In this document: positions 24,042 through 32,551 of the stretch, one piece after another
Numbering within the stretch: position 1 is the first letter of the stretch
Layout of the letters: the number at the start of each line of letters is the position of its first letter
Assembly: GCA_002454505.1 (NCBI GenBank)
Contig: DKJA01000157.1
Coordinates: 1-38,024 of the forward strand
Direction of reading: 5' to 3'
Source of the DNA: Oxalobacteraceae bacterium UBA6704
GTDB taxonomy: Bacteria > Pseudomonadota > Gammaproteobacteria > Burkholderiales > Burkholderiaceae_D
Length of the DNA stretch: 38,024 bases
Position numbers and translations under genes: made by a program
The notes under the pieces: generated by a model
What the model was told of the DNA's origin: nothing
Databases searched by the model: none
What the model saw: only the letters and a program-made list of their open reading frames with translations

Positions 24042-24527
24042 TCAGTCGCGGAAGTTGTTGAACTCCAGCGGGGTGTCCGCCACTTCCTTGCGCAGCAGCG
24101 CCATGGCCGACTGCAGGTCGTCGCGCTTGGCACCGGTGACGCGCACGGATTCGCCCTGGATGCTGGCCTGGACCTTCATCTTGCTTTCCTTGATGATCTT
24201 GGTGATCTTCTTGGCCGTTTCCGTCTCGATGCCGTTCTTCACCTTGATCACCTGCTTGACCTTGTCGCCGCCGATCTTCTCGATCTTGCCTTCGTCGAGG
24301 AAGCGCACGTCGACCTTGCGTTTGGCGAGCTTGTTGGTCAGCACGTCGCGCACCTGGCTCAGCTGGAAGTCGGAGTCGGCGAACGCCGTCAGCTCGTGCT
24401 CCTTCTGTTCCACGCGTGCATCGCTGCCCTTGAAGTCGAAGCGGGTCGTGATCTCCTTGTTGGACTGATCCACGGCATTGCGCACTTCGATCATGTCGGC
24501 TTCGGACACTACGTCAAACGATGGCAT
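24042..24527 (-). CDS. yajQ: YajQ-family nucleotide-binding protein
   Basis: A 161-residue cytoplasmic protein of the standard YajQ length, starting MPSFDVVSEADMIEVRNAVDQ and containing TTRFDFKGSDA, KVDVRFLDEGKIEKIGGDKVKQ, KIIKESKMKVQASIQGESVRVTGAKRDDLQ. The ending TPLEFNNFRD is almost invariant in the family. YajQ proteins have two ferredoxin-like domains, and members in Xanthomonas and Pseudomonas bind cyclic di-GMP and affect virulence transcription. Whether this one does is untested. AAAGGAAA precedes the start. It is the first gene of a two-gene unit with the nitronate monooxygenase and diverges from murB. Confidence 0.95.
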   Translation of the reverse strand: MPSFDVVSEADMIEVRNAVDQSNKEITTRFDFKGSDARVEQKEHELTAFADSDFQLSQVRDVLTNKLAKRKVDVRFLDEGKIEKIGGDKVKQVIKVKNGIETETAKKITKIIKESKMKVQASIQGESVRVTGAKRDDLQSAMALLRKEVADTPLEFNNFRD

Positions 24528-24584
24528 AAAATTTCCTTTCGATACTAATGCTTGGTTCGCGGACCACGCCGCGAAAGATGCGAC

Positions 24585-24590
24585 ATTTTA
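24585..24590 (-). promoter_or_regulatory. -10 box for yajQ
   Basis: On the - strand TAAAAT stands about 58 bases upstream of the yajQ ATG, in the 136-base divergent region shared with murB. The -35 region is not convincing. Confidence 0.35.
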
Positions 24591-24635
24591 ACGGACAAAG
24601 AGGCGAACGCTCGGTCGTTTTTGTGCCTTTCCCTC

Positions 24636-24641
24636 TATAAT
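24636..24641 (+). promoter_or_regulatory. -10 box for murB
   Basis: A perfect TATAAT lies 22 bases before the murB ATG, so the leader would be only about 15 bases long. No strong -35 hexamer is seen at 16-18 bases upstream. Confidence 0.5.
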
Positions 24642-24663
24642 CGAGCAAATTACCCGGTCAATC

Positions 24664-25683
24664 ATGCATTCCGAACTAGTCATTTCGAACGATATTTCCC
24701 TCCGCGCGCTCAATACCTTCGGCATCGACGCACGCGCCCGGCACTACGCGCGGATCACCACCACGGCCCAGCTGGCGGCCATTCTGGCCGATCCGGCGCT
24801 GGCCGCGCTGCCCCGGCTCGTGCTGGGCGGCGGCAGCAACCTGGTGCTGACGGGCGACTTCGCCGGCCTCGTGCTCCACCTTGCCACGCAGGGCAGGGAA
24901 GTGCTGCCGGGCGACGGAGAACACGTGCTGGTGCGCGCGCAGGCGGGCGAAAACTGGCATGCATTCGTGCAATGGACGCTGGACCAGGGCCTCGGCGGCC
25001 TGGAAAACCTGTCCCTGATTCCCGGTACCCTGGGCGCCGCGCCCATCCAGAATATCGGGGCGTACGGGCTGGAAACCAAGGACGTGTTCCACAGTCTCAC
25101 CGCTTTCGACCCGCTCTCGGGCGCCACGGTAACGCTGGACCGCGCCGCCTGCCGCTTCGGCTACCGCGACAGCATCTTCAAGCAGCAGCCGGAACGGGGG
25201 CTGATCGTGCTGGACGTGACGTTCGCGCTGCCGCGGGCGTGGCAGCCCAACCTGCGCTATACGGAGCTGGCCAACGAAGTGAAGTCCGAACAGCCGACGC
25301 CGCGTGAAATCGCCGATGCCGTGATCGCCATCCGCCGCCGCAAGCTGCCCGATCCGGCCGTCATCGGCAATGCCGGCAGCTTCTTCAAGAATCCCGTCGT
25401 GCCGGCCGAACAGTGCGCCGCGTTGCTGGCGCGCTTCCCGGCGCTGGTCCACCACCGGCAGGAAGACGGCACCGAAAAGCTGGCCGCCGGCTGGCTGATC
25501 GACCAGTGCGGCTGGAAGGGCCGCAGCCTGGGCGCGGCGGGCGTGTACCCTAAGCAGGCGCTGGTGCTCGTGAATAACGGCGGCGCGACGGGCGCCGACG
25601 TGGTGGCGCTGGCGCGGGCGATTCAGGCCGATGTGCGGGAGAAGTATGGGGTGGGGCTGGAGGCGGAGCCGGTGTTTGTGTAG
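24664..25683 (+). CDS. murB: UDP-N-acetylenolpyruvoylglucosamine reductase (type I MurB)
   Basis: A 339-residue FAD enzyme of peptidoglycan precursor synthesis. It reduces UDP-GlcNAc-enolpyruvate to UDP-MurNAc with NADPH in the cytoplasm. FAD-binding residues include GGGSNLVL (55-62) and IPGTLGAAPIQNIGAYG. Catalytic residues match the E. coli enzyme: Arg168 in GYRDS, proton donor Ser239 in GNAGSFFKNP, and Glu335 near the C terminus. The block WQPNLRYTEL is typical of type I MurB. Length agrees with the E. coli form (about 342). A palindromic element begins one base after its stop codon. Confidence 0.97.
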   Translation: MHSELVISNDISLRALNTFGIDARARHYARITTTAQLAAILADPALAALPRLVLGGGSNLVLTGDFAGLVLHLATQGREVLPGDGEHVLVRAQAGENWHAFVQWTLDQGLGGLENLSLIPGTLGAAPIQNIGAYGLETKDVFHSLTAFDPLSGATVTLDRAACRFGYRDSIFKQQPERGLIVLDVTFALPRAWQPNLRYTELANEVKSEQPTPREIADAVIAIRRRKLPDPAVIGNAGSFFKNPVVPAEQCAALLARFPALVHHRQEDGTEKLAAGWLIDQCGWKGRSLGAAGVYPKQALVLVNNGGATGADVVALARAIQADVREKYGVGLEAEPVFV

Positions 25684-25684
25684 C

Positions 25685-25808
25685 GGGGACTGCCGGATCG
25701 CCGTACCGCCCTGCAAGGGACTGTCCCCTCTTCTGTTTTTAAGTTCAACCAGGCGCCGGCAAAGTCAAAAGCAACCCCGGGGACAGTCCCCATGCGGGGA
25801 CAGTCCCC
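25685..25808. repeat. Palindromic REP/MITE-like element, copy A
   Basis: The right half has two copies of GGGGACAGTCCC (25779-25790 and 25796-25808). The left half has CTGCAAGGGACTGTCCCCT (25711-25729) and a decayed outer copy starting GGGGACTG at 25685. The core includes TTCTG and AAAAGCAACC. The same blocks in the same order occur at 36877-36979. The element fills the gap between the convergent murB and wspR genes, one base after the murB stop and two bases from the wspR stop. It encodes no protein. It is probably a non-autonomous repeat and may also protect mRNA 3' ends. Confidence 0.72.
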
Positions 25809-25810
25809 AA

Positions 25811-26827
25811 CTATTCCACAGCGCTGACGGCGCGATTGCGCCCATCGCCCTTTGCGCCATACAGCGCCTTGTCGGCGCCGGCGATCAGGTCGGCCGGGCT
25901 GGCATCCACCGACGGCACGAAAGTGGCCACGCCGATCGACATCGTCACCACGCCGTGGTCGGAGCGGGGGTTGTCGATGGCCAGGTCGGCCAGGTTGCGG
26001 ATGCATTCGTCGGCCAGCTGGCGGGCGCCGGCGGCATCGGTATCGGGCAGCACGATCGCGAATTCCTCGCCGCCGTAGCGGGCCGCCAGGTCGGCCGGGC
26101 GCTTCAGGCAGGCCGTCATCACGGCCGCCGCCTTCTTCAGGCACAGGTCGCCGGCCAGGTGGCCGAACGTGTCGTTATACAGCTTGAAGCAGTCGATATC
26201 GCACAGCAGCAGCGACAGCGGCCGGCGTTCGCGCTGGCCGCGCTGCCATTCGTGCGCCAGCGTCTCGTCGAAGCGGCGGCGGTTGGCGATGCCCGTCAGG
26301 CTGTCCAGTGCGGCCAGTTTCTGCAGTTCGATATTCGCTTCGGCCAGCTGCTTCTGGCTCTCGCGCAGGAACTTGAACGCTTCGTCGCGCTGCAAGCGGC
26401 TGATGTAGGCGCCCGAGTGGTAGCGCACGCGCGCCAGCAGTTCGAGCCGGTCCGGCAGCTTCACCAGATAGTCGTTGGCGCCGACGGCAAAGCCGTGCGC
26501 CTTCAGCTTCGGCTCGTCCTTCGCCGACAGCACGATCACCGGCACGTGCGCGCTGTTTTGCTGTTCGCGGTAGCGGCGGATCAGGTCGAAGCCGTCCACG
26601 CCGGGCATCACCAGGTCCTGCAGGATCACCGTCGGCTGCAGCCGCTGCGCGCAGTCGAGCGCCTGGTTGGGATCGGTGACGAAGTGGAATTCGATGTCGG
26701 CCTGGTCGGCCAGCATGCGGCGCACCGCCTCGACGACCAGCAGCTGGTCGTCCACGAGCAGTACGCGTACCTTGAATTTGGTGGGTTTGTATTCCGGTTC
26801 CGCGCCAGCGGCGACTGCCTGGTACAT
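25811..26827 (-). CDS. wspR: WspR: response regulator diguanylate cyclase
   Basis: A 338-residue output protein of the Wsp system, making cyclic di-GMP from two GTP. The receiver domain (about 20-140) has Asp26/Asp27, phosphoacceptor Asp71 in ILQDLVMPG, and Lys123. A helical linker (about 145-172, coiled-coil-like) leads to a GGDEF domain starting LAALDSLTGIANRRRFDE. The active motif is GGEEF (252-256), and the inhibitory site RPAD (243-246) stands five residues before it, so product inhibition is expected. Both halves appear intact. It is last in the wsp operon, 49 bases after wspF, with AGGAAAG before its ATG. Confidence 0.95.
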   Translation of the reverse strand: MYQAVAAGAEPEYKPTKFKVRVLLVDDQLLVVEAVRRMLADQADIEFHFVTDPNQALDCAQRLQPTVILQDLVMPGVDGFDLIRRYREQQNSAHVPVIVLSAKDEPKLKAHGFAVGANDYLVKLPDRLELLARVRYHSGAYISRLQRDEAFKFLRESQKQLAEANIELQKLAALDSLTGIANRRRFDETLAHEWQRGQRERRPLSLLLCDIDCFKLYNDTFGHLAGDLCLKKAAAVMTACLKRPADLAARYGGEEFAIVLPDTDAAGARQLADECIRNLADLAIDNPRSDHGVVTMSIGVATFVPSVDASPADLIAGADKALYGAKGDGRNRAVSAVE

Positions 26828-26876
26828 CGGCTTTCCTGTATTCGTTGAAACGGCGGCGGCGGCCGCGCAAAAAATT

Positions 26877-27905
26877 TTAAAGCCTGCCGCCGATGGTACT
26901 GCGCAGGAACGGTCCGATCTTCTCCAGCGGCAGGATCATCTGCGCCGCATCGAGCTCCGCCGCGGCGCGGGGCATGCCGTACACGGCGCTGGATGCCTGG
27001 TCCTGCGCCACCGTCGTCTTGCCGGCGCGGCGCATGGCCAGCAGGCCTTCGGCGCCGTCGCGGCCCATGCCGGTCAGCAGCAGGCCGATCGCATTGCCCT
27101 GCCAGTGCTGCGCCACGCAGCGGAAGAACACGTCGACCGACGGTCGGTAAGCATACTCGCGCGGCACTGCATCGTACCGTAACTGTAACTTTTGATCCAG
27201 TACCAAGTGGTCATTGCTCTTGGCGATCATCACCGTGCCGGGCCGCAGTTCGTCGCCATGGTCGATCGCGTGGACGGGCATGGCCACCTGGTCGGACAGC
27301 CATTTGGCGAAATGGTCGGCGAAATTCTCGTCGATGTGCTGCACCACGACGATCGAGCAGTTGGCCGGCGGATGCCAGCCGGCCAGGATGCGGGCCAGGG
27401 CCAGCGGGCCGCCGGTGGAGGCGCCGATCGCGACGAGCGTCTGGATGCCGGCATCGCGGCGCTCCGGCGCAGGGGGCGTGGCGCGCGGCTGCATCGCCTG
27501 GCTGCCGCCGCTGTGGCGGATCAGCTTTTCCATCGTGCGGATCTTGGCCAGCAGCGCCGCGCCGCCTTCGGTATGGCCGGGCATCAGGATCGGCGTGGCC
27601 GTCACGTCCAGCGCGCCGGCGCCCAGCGCGCGGAACACCTGGTTGACGCTGTCCTGCGGGCGGCCGGTGACGACGAGGATCGCGCACGGCGACTGTTCCA
27701 TGATGCGGCGGGTGGCTTCCACGCCGTCCAGCTCGGGCATGTTCAGGTCCATCAGCACGAGGTCGGGCCGGTTGTCGGCGCACATGCGCACCGCTTCCAG
27801 GCCCGTGCGGGCGATCCACGCCACCTCGTGGTGGGGCGTGCCGACGACGACGCGGCGCAGCGCCTCGGCGGCCATCGGCACGTCGTTGGCAATGCCGATC
27901 TTCAT
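26877..27905 (-). CDS. wspF: WspF: CheB-type receptor methylesterase
   Basis: A 342-residue CheB homologue. The receiver domain carries Asp53 in LMDLNMPELDG. The methylesterase domain has the Ser-His-Asp triad as Ser163 (GASTGGP), His190 (VVVQHIDENF) and Asp283 (TGMGRDGAEG). In Pseudomonas, WspF removes methyl groups from WspA and so lowers signalling; its loss locks WspR on. The ATG at 27905 is chosen because AAGGG precedes it; an in-frame ATG at 27929 would overlap wspE by 14 bases. It lies 10 bases after wspE. Confidence 0.94.
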   Translation of the reverse strand: MKIGIANDVPMAAEALRRVVVGTPHHEVAWIARTGLEAVRMCADNRPDLVLMDLNMPELDGVEATRRIMEQSPCAILVVTGRPQDSVNQVFRALGAGALDVTATPILMPGHTEGGAALLAKIRTMEKLIRHSGGSQAMQPRATPPAPERRDAGIQTLVAIGASTGGPLALARILAGWHPPANCSIVVVQHIDENFADHFAKWLSDQVAMPVHAIDHGDELRPGTVMIAKSNDHLVLDQKLQLRYDAVPREYAYRPSVDVFFRCVAQHWQGNAIGLLLTGMGRDGAEGLLAMRRAGKTTVAQDQASSAVYGMPRAAAELDAAQMILPLEKIGPFLRSTIGGRL

Positions 27906-27915
27906 CGCGCGCCCT

Positions 27916-30204
27916 TCATCGGAAAGCATCCCCGATCAGGTCCGCCACGGCGTCGAGCAGCGTCTCGTCGTGGAAGCTGCCCTTGGTGAGATAGTAGTCG
28001 GCGCCGGCCGCAAGGCCGCGCGCCCGGTCTTCCGGGCGGTCCTTGTACGACACGATCATCACGGGCAGCTTGTGCAAATGGATGTCCTTCTTGATCAGGT
28101 TGACGAGTTCGATGCCGTCCATGCGCGGCATGTCCACGTCGGTGATGACGAGGTCGTAGTCGCCGGAGCGCACGACGTTCCAGCCGTCGATGCCGTCCAC
28201 CGCGATGTCCACTTCGAAACCGCGGCCGGACAGCAGCTTGCGTTCCATCTCGCGCACCGTCAGCGAATCGTCCACGACAAGGATGCGCTTCATTGTACGC
28301 CTTGCCGCGCCGTCGGCGCGCGCCAGTTGGTGCAGGCCGCCTTCGGCCAGCAGCTTGTCGATGGACAGCAGCAGGTCCGGCACGTCGAGGATCAGCACCG
28401 GCTCGCCGTCGTTGAGCAGCGCGGCGGCGGAAATGTCGCGCAGCTTGCCGAAGATCGGCTCGATATTGTGCACGGCCAGGCTGCGCTCGCCGCGGATCGC
28501 GTCGACCACCAGCGCATAGCGGCGCGCGCCGCTGCCGATGACGATCACCGACAGCGTTTCCTGCTGCGGCGAGTCGCCCAGGTCCAGCACCTGCGCGGCC
28601 GACACGAGGCCCAGGTGTTCGCCGTCCATGTCGAAGAACTGCTTGTTCTCCAGCGTGTGGATCGAGGCCAGCGGCACGTGCAGCACGCGCTCCACCTTGA
28701 CGATGGGGATCGCGTACGTCTCGCCCTGCACGTCGGCGACGATGGCCCGCACGATCGACTGCGTCAGCGGCAGCGTGATGTGGGTGTGGAAGCCGCGGCC
28801 CGGTTCCGCGTCGAGCCGCACGGTGCCGTTCTGCTGGCGGATCGTGTCGGCCACGATGTCGAGGCCCACGCCGCGGCCGGAAATCTCGGTGATCTCCTCC
28901 TTCAGGCTGAACGCGGGCAGGAACAGGAATTCCATCAGCTCGGACTGCGACATCGCTGCCGCCATCGCCTGCGTGGCCATCCTGCGTTCGACGATGGCGC
29001 GGCGGATGCGCTCCGCATCGATGCCGCGGCCATCGTCGCGGATGTCGATGTTCAGCATGCCGGCCAGGTGGCGCGCCTCCAGCACGATGGTGCCGCAGGC
29101 TTCCTTGCCGGCCAGCGCGCGCTCTTCCGGCATCTCGATGCCGTGGTCCACCGCGTTGCGCAGCATGTGGTTCAGCGGGCTTTCGATGCGGGCCAGGATG
29201 TCGCGGTCGACCAGCGTGTCCTCGCCGCGGATCTCCAGCCGCACGTCCTTGCCCAGGCTGCGCGCCAGGTCGCGCACCATGCGGGGGAAGTGGTGCACGC
29301 CGTCGCGGAACGGCCGCATGCGCAGCGCCAGCACCTCGTCCACCATGCCCTGCGCCACGCCGAGCAGGCGGCGTTCGTACTGCTCCATGTCGGCGATGTG
29401 GGCCAGCGTGAACTGGCGCAGCGGCTGGCTGCGCAGCAGCACGTCGGCCGCCTTCTCGCCGAGCGCCGGGTCGCCGCTGCGGGCAATCGCTTCGTGCAGC
29501 TCGTCGAACGCGGCAAACAGCGTCGCCTGGTTGCGCTTGTTGCGCTGCAGGGCCTGGATCAGCGGCTGCATCTGGTGCGCGCTGATGCGCGCCTCGCTGG
29601 CCAGCGACAGCAGCCGGTCCGAATGCTGCTGGCGGCCGGTGCGCTGGGCGGCTGTTTCCGGCGCAGCCGCGATCTCCGTGCCAGGCTCCTGCACCGCTTC
29701 CGGGGACGGCTCGGCCAGCATGACCGGGGCCGGTGCCGCGACGACAGGCGCCGGCGCAGGTGCCGGTGCCGGGGCAGGGGCGGACATTGCCGACTCGGGC
29801 AGATACGCGATGCCGGCGATGGTTTCCATCGTCAGCGTGATGCGGTCGCGGTTCTCGCCCAGCCAGGCCGGCAGGCCGCTTTCCTTCAGGTGCGAGCACT
29901 GCACGATCAGGTCCACGCCGGCCAGCAGCACGTCGACGCGGTTCGGCGACAGCGTCAGCATGCCGTGCTGGGCGGCGATGAACGCGTCTTCCATGCCATG
30001 CGCCAGCTGGACGATGACGTCCAGTCCGACGATGGCGGCGGCGCCCTTGATCGAGTGCGCCGCGCGCATCATCGATTCCAGCGCGGCCGGATCGGCGTGG
30101 CGCTCCATCGCCAGCAGGCCGTCCGTCAGGATCTGCGTCTGGCTTTCCGCCTCCATGCGGAACAGTTCCAGCATCGAGAACTGGCTCAGGTCTTCATTGC
30201 TCAT
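27916..30204 (-). CDS. wspE: WspE: hybrid CheA-type histidine kinase with receiver
   Basis: A 762-residue hybrid kinase. The HPt domain has phospho-accepting His50 in AAHSIKGAA. An Ala-Pro linker (about 141-162) precedes the dimerisation region. The ATPase has NHMLRNAVDHG (N box, from 345), DDGRGID (390-396) and GRGVGLDIV (443-451). A CheW-like domain (about 485-625) is followed by a receiver (638-762) with Asp645/Asp646, phosphoacceptor Asp689 and Lys741. It should phosphorylate WspR and WspF on receptor activation. The start overlaps the wspD stop by 4 bases; a longer frame up to 30825 is non-homologous read-through of wspD in another frame. Confidence 0.95.
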   Translation of the reverse strand: MSNEDLSQFSMLELFRMEAESQTQILTDGLLAMERHADPAALESMMRAAHSIKGAAAIVGLDVIVQLAHGMEDAFIAAQHGMLTLSPNRVDVLLAGVDLIVQCSHLKESGLPAWLGENRDRITLTMETIAGIAYLPESAMSAPAPAPAPAPAPVVAAPAPVMLAEPSPEAVQEPGTEIAAAPETAAQRTGRQQHSDRLLSLASEARISAHQMQPLIQALQRNKRNQATLFAAFDELHEAIARSGDPALGEKAADVLLRSQPLRQFTLAHIADMEQYERRLLGVAQGMVDEVLALRMRPFRDGVHHFPRMVRDLARSLGKDVRLEIRGEDTLVDRDILARIESPLNHMLRNAVDHGIEMPEERALAGKEACGTIVLEARHLAGMLNIDIRDDGRGIDAERIRRAIVERRMATQAMAAAMSQSELMEFLFLPAFSLKEEITEISGRGVGLDIVADTIRQQNGTVRLDAEPGRGFHTHITLPLTQSIVRAIVADVQGETYAIPIVKVERVLHVPLASIHTLENKQFFDMDGEHLGLVSAAQVLDLGDSPQQETLSVIVIGSGARRYALVVDAIRGERSLAVHNIEPIFGKLRDISAAALLNDGEPVLILDVPDLLLSIDKLLAEGGLHQLARADGAARRTMKRILVVDDSLTVREMERKLLSGRGFEVDIAVDGIDGWNVVRSGDYDLVITDVDMPRMDGIELVNLIKKDIHLHKLPVMIVSYKDRPEDRARGLAAGADYYLTKGSFHDETLLDAVADLIGDAFR

Positions 30205-30779
30205 CGCAGCGTCCTCGCCAGCTGGTGGCCCACCAGGCCCGTGTCGAGCAGGCCGATCTGCATGTCCCGTTCCGGCAGCACGCCGGACAGGAACCGCTGC
30301 ACGCCCTTGTTGATCGTGGCGGCCGGCGGCAGCACGCGGCTGCCGGCGTAGCGCACGATGCCATGCAGGTCCGGCACGGGCAGCGCGTACGACTGTTCTT
30401 CCCACCGGATCAGCAGCAGCCGCGCGAACGTGTGGCGGCCGGCGCGCGCCGCGCCGCCGCCGGTGTCGATGCCCAGCAGCTCGGCCAGGTCGACGCAAGG
30501 ATACAGCTGGCCGCCCACGTTGACGATGCCGCGCAGGCCCCGCGCGGCGCGGTGGGGCAGGCGGTGCGGCAGTGCCTGCGGCGCCACCCTGGCGCACAGC
30601 GCCGTGGGCAGCGCCAGCCATTCCGCACCGATGCGGAAGACGATGGCCGACGCATCGGCCTTCTCGCCTGCCGTTTCCGGCGCGCGGAAGTGTTCGGCCC
30701 AGTCGCGCAGGTAATCGTCGTCGACGGCGCGCGCCAGGTGGCGCCGGGCGGCATCCTGTGCCGTGTCCTTGGTATTCAT
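30201..30779 (-). CDS. wspD: WspD: CheW-like coupling protein
   Basis: A 192-residue protein. After a 45-residue charged N-terminal extension (HLARAVDDDYLRDWAEHFRAP), a CheW domain runs to about 185 with IVFRIGAEWLALPT, RGLRGIVNVGGQLYPCVDLAELLG and LLIRWEEQSYALPV. The N-terminal extension is typical of WspD rather than the shorter WspB. It couples the WspA receptor to the WspE kinase. Both ends overlap neighbours by 4 bases (wspC upstream, wspE downstream), so translation is tightly linked. Confidence 0.92.
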   Translation of the reverse strand: MNTKDTAQDAARRHLARAVDDDYLRDWAEHFRAPETAGEKADASAIVFRIGAEWLALPTALCARVAPQALPHRLPHRAARGLRGIVNVGGQLYPCVDLAELLGIDTGGGAARAGRHTFARLLLIRWEEQSYALPVPDLHGIVRYAGSRVLPPAATINKGVQRFLSGVLPERDMQIGLLDTGLVGHQLARTLR

Positions 30780-32077
30780 GGTGTGACCTTGTCAGGGCTG
30801 AGGCGGCGCCAGACGCGCCCGGCACGCGCCTTCAGCGTGGCCGCCGTGGCGGCGTCGCCGCGCTGCCCGGCCAGCAGGGCCAGGTGGCACAGCGCATCGT
30901 AATGGTCCGGCGCCAGGTAGATGCAGCGGCGCAGGTGGTTTTCCGCTTCGTCCGGCGCCGACTGCTCGCTGACGAGCCCCAGCAGGAACCAGGCGTCCGC
31001 GTTGCCGGGCTCGCGCGCCAGCACGGCACGGCACAGGCGTTCCGCTTCGCCGGGGCGGCCCTGGTCGGCCAGCCGGCGCGCTTCGTCCAGCACTCCGGGG
31101 GCTGGCGCATCCGGCGGCACGACCGGCGCAGGCGGAGGAGGGCGCGGCACCGCGCGCCGTTCGACGAACACCGGCCGCGGGGCCGGCGGCGGCGCCGCGA
31201 TCATCGCGGCAGTCGCCGTGGAGCGGGGCTGCTTCGGCCGCGGTGCGGCCAGGCCGTCGGACATGGCCAGCGGCAGGCCGTGCCAGGCGGCCGGCGCCGT
31301 GTCCTGGCGCGCAGTCGTGTCCTTGCGCAGCGCGAACGCCTGGCGGTACGGCAGCACCGCGAAGCCGTTGCGCACGAACGAAGGCACTTCGGCGTAACCG
31401 GCCAGCAGCACGCCGTCGTCGGCCAGCAGCGCGTACAGCCGGGAGATCGCCGTGGCCGTCGTCGGCGCATCGAAATAGATCAGCAGGTTGCGGCAGAAGA
31501 CGATGTCGTAGGTGCCGGCCGGCGCAAGGTCGGTGGTCAGCAGGTTGCCCTGGCTGAAGCGCACGCGGGCGCGCAGCGCCGCATCGATGCGGTACTCGTC
31601 GTCCCCCTCGTGCGTGAAGTGGCGGTCGCGAAAGGCCAGGTCCTTGCCGCGAAAGGCGTTGCGGCCGAAGCGCCCCTCCCGTGCGCGGGCGATGCATGCG
31701 GCGGACAGGTCCACCGCATCGATCGCGAATGCCGTCGGCGGCACGCCCGCATCGGCCATCGCCATCGCCAGCGTGTACGGTTCCTCGCCGCCCGCGCAGG
31801 GAATCGACAGCATGCGCAGCAGCCGGGTACCGGCGGCGAGGCGCTTCTTGGCGTAAGCCGCGGCCACCGCGAACGCCTGCGGATCGCGGAACAGCCACGA
31901 TTCCGGCACGACGACCAGTTCCACCAGCGCCGCCAGTTCGACAGCATCGATGGTGGCGGTATAGTCGTCGCGGTCGACGAAGCCGGTGGCCGCCATGCGC
32001 GCCTGCACGGCCCGGTCCACCGTCGTGCGCGACAGGTTCAGGCCGGTGGCGCCGCGCAGCATCTCCAGCGCTTTCAT
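30776..32077 (-). CDS. wspC: WspC: CheR-type methyltransferase with C-terminal TPRs
   Basis: A 433-residue S-adenosylmethionine-dependent receptor methyltransferase. The N-terminal helical CheR domain leads to PESWLFRD (58-65), then the SAM site SIPCAGGEEPYTLAMAM (91-107) and CRNLLIYFD. A Pro-rich linker (about 280-325) connects to tetratricopeptide-like helices (EARRLADQGRPGEAERLCRAVLAREPGNADAWFLLG...). TPR-bearing CheR is the usual WspC form and probably recognises the receptor, since WspA lacks the C-terminal pentapeptide that CheR binds in enteric receptors. It overlaps wspB by 4 bases and wspD by 4 bases. Confidence 0.94.
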   Translation of the reverse strand: MKALEMLRGATGLNLSRTTVDRAVQARMAATGFVDRDDYTATIDAVELAALVELVVVPESWLFRDPQAFAVAAAYAKKRLAAGTRLLRMLSIPCAGGEEPYTLAMAMADAGVPPTAFAIDAVDLSAACIARAREGRFGRNAFRGKDLAFRDRHFTHEGDDEYRIDAALRARVRFSQGNLLTTDLAPAGTYDIVFCRNLLIYFDAPTTATAISRLYALLADDGVLLAGYAEVPSFVRNGFAVLPYRQAFALRKDTTARQDTAPAAWHGLPLAMSDGLAAPRPKQPRSTATAAMIAAPPPAPRPVFVERRAVPRPPPPAPVVPPDAPAPGVLDEARRLADQGRPGEAERLCRAVLAREPGNADAWFLLGLVSEQSAPDEAENHLRRCIYLAPDHYDALCHLALLAGQRGDAATAATLKARAGRVWRRLSPDKVTP

Positions 32078-32532
32078 GCGCCGTCACCCTGCGGCTGGAA
32101 CAGCACCGCGCGCAATGCATCGGGCAGCATCCTGCCCGGCTCGACCAGCTGCACGATGCCGTGGGCATCACCGGCCACCCTGTCCAGGAACGGGGCACCC
32201 AGCACGCCGGCCGGCGCCAGCGCCCCTTCGGCCACGTCCTGCACGCCCAGCACCCGTTCGGCCAGCAGGCCCAGCGGATGCACGGTGCCGTCCGGCGCCG
32301 TGTAATCGACCAGCACGATGCGAGTGTCCAGCTGGCGCGGGCCCGGCGTGACGCCGGCGATGCGCGCCACGTCCAGCACGGGCACCGGTGCGCCGTGCAG
32401 GTTCATCAGGCCGGCCACGGCGTCCGGCGCCTGCGGCATCGCCTTCAGCGCCATCAGCGGCAGCACGCGCTGCACAGCGTGCAGCTGCAGGCCGTAGCGG
32501 TCGGCGCCGATGTGGAACAGCAGGACTTTCAT
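32074..32532 (-). CDS. wspB: WspB: CheW-like coupling protein
   Basis: A 152-residue protein consisting of a single CheW domain: KVLLFHIGADRYGLQLHAVQRVLPLM, AVAGLMNLHGAPVPVLDVARIAG and RIVLVDYTAPDGTVHPLGLLAERV. It is expected to link WspA to the WspE kinase beside WspD. It begins 19 bases after wspA. The ribosome site is weak (GAG at about 9 bases), so it may depend on translation from wspA. It overlaps wspC by 4 bases. Confidence 0.92.
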   Translation of the reverse strand: MKVLLFHIGADRYGLQLHAVQRVLPLMALKAMPQAPDAVAGLMNLHGAPVPVLDVARIAGVTPGPRQLDTRIVLVDYTAPDGTVHPLGLLAERVLGVQDVAEGALAPAGVLGAPFLDRVAGDAHGIVQLVEPGRMLPDALRAVLFQPQGDGA

Positions 32533-32551
32533 GATTTTTGGCTCAAGGCGC

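Noticed and set aside
27214..30351. Open frame of 1045 codons on the + strand opposite wspE and wspF
   Set aside because: It is antisense to two genes with intact catalytic motifs; no recognisable domain and typical high-GC shadow composition.
30205..30825. Upstream extension of wspE to a start at 30825
   Set aside because: The added 207 residues are a frame-shifted reading of wspD and are Arg/Ala/Pro-rich; the ATG at 30204 overlaps the wspD stop and gives a standard WspE length.
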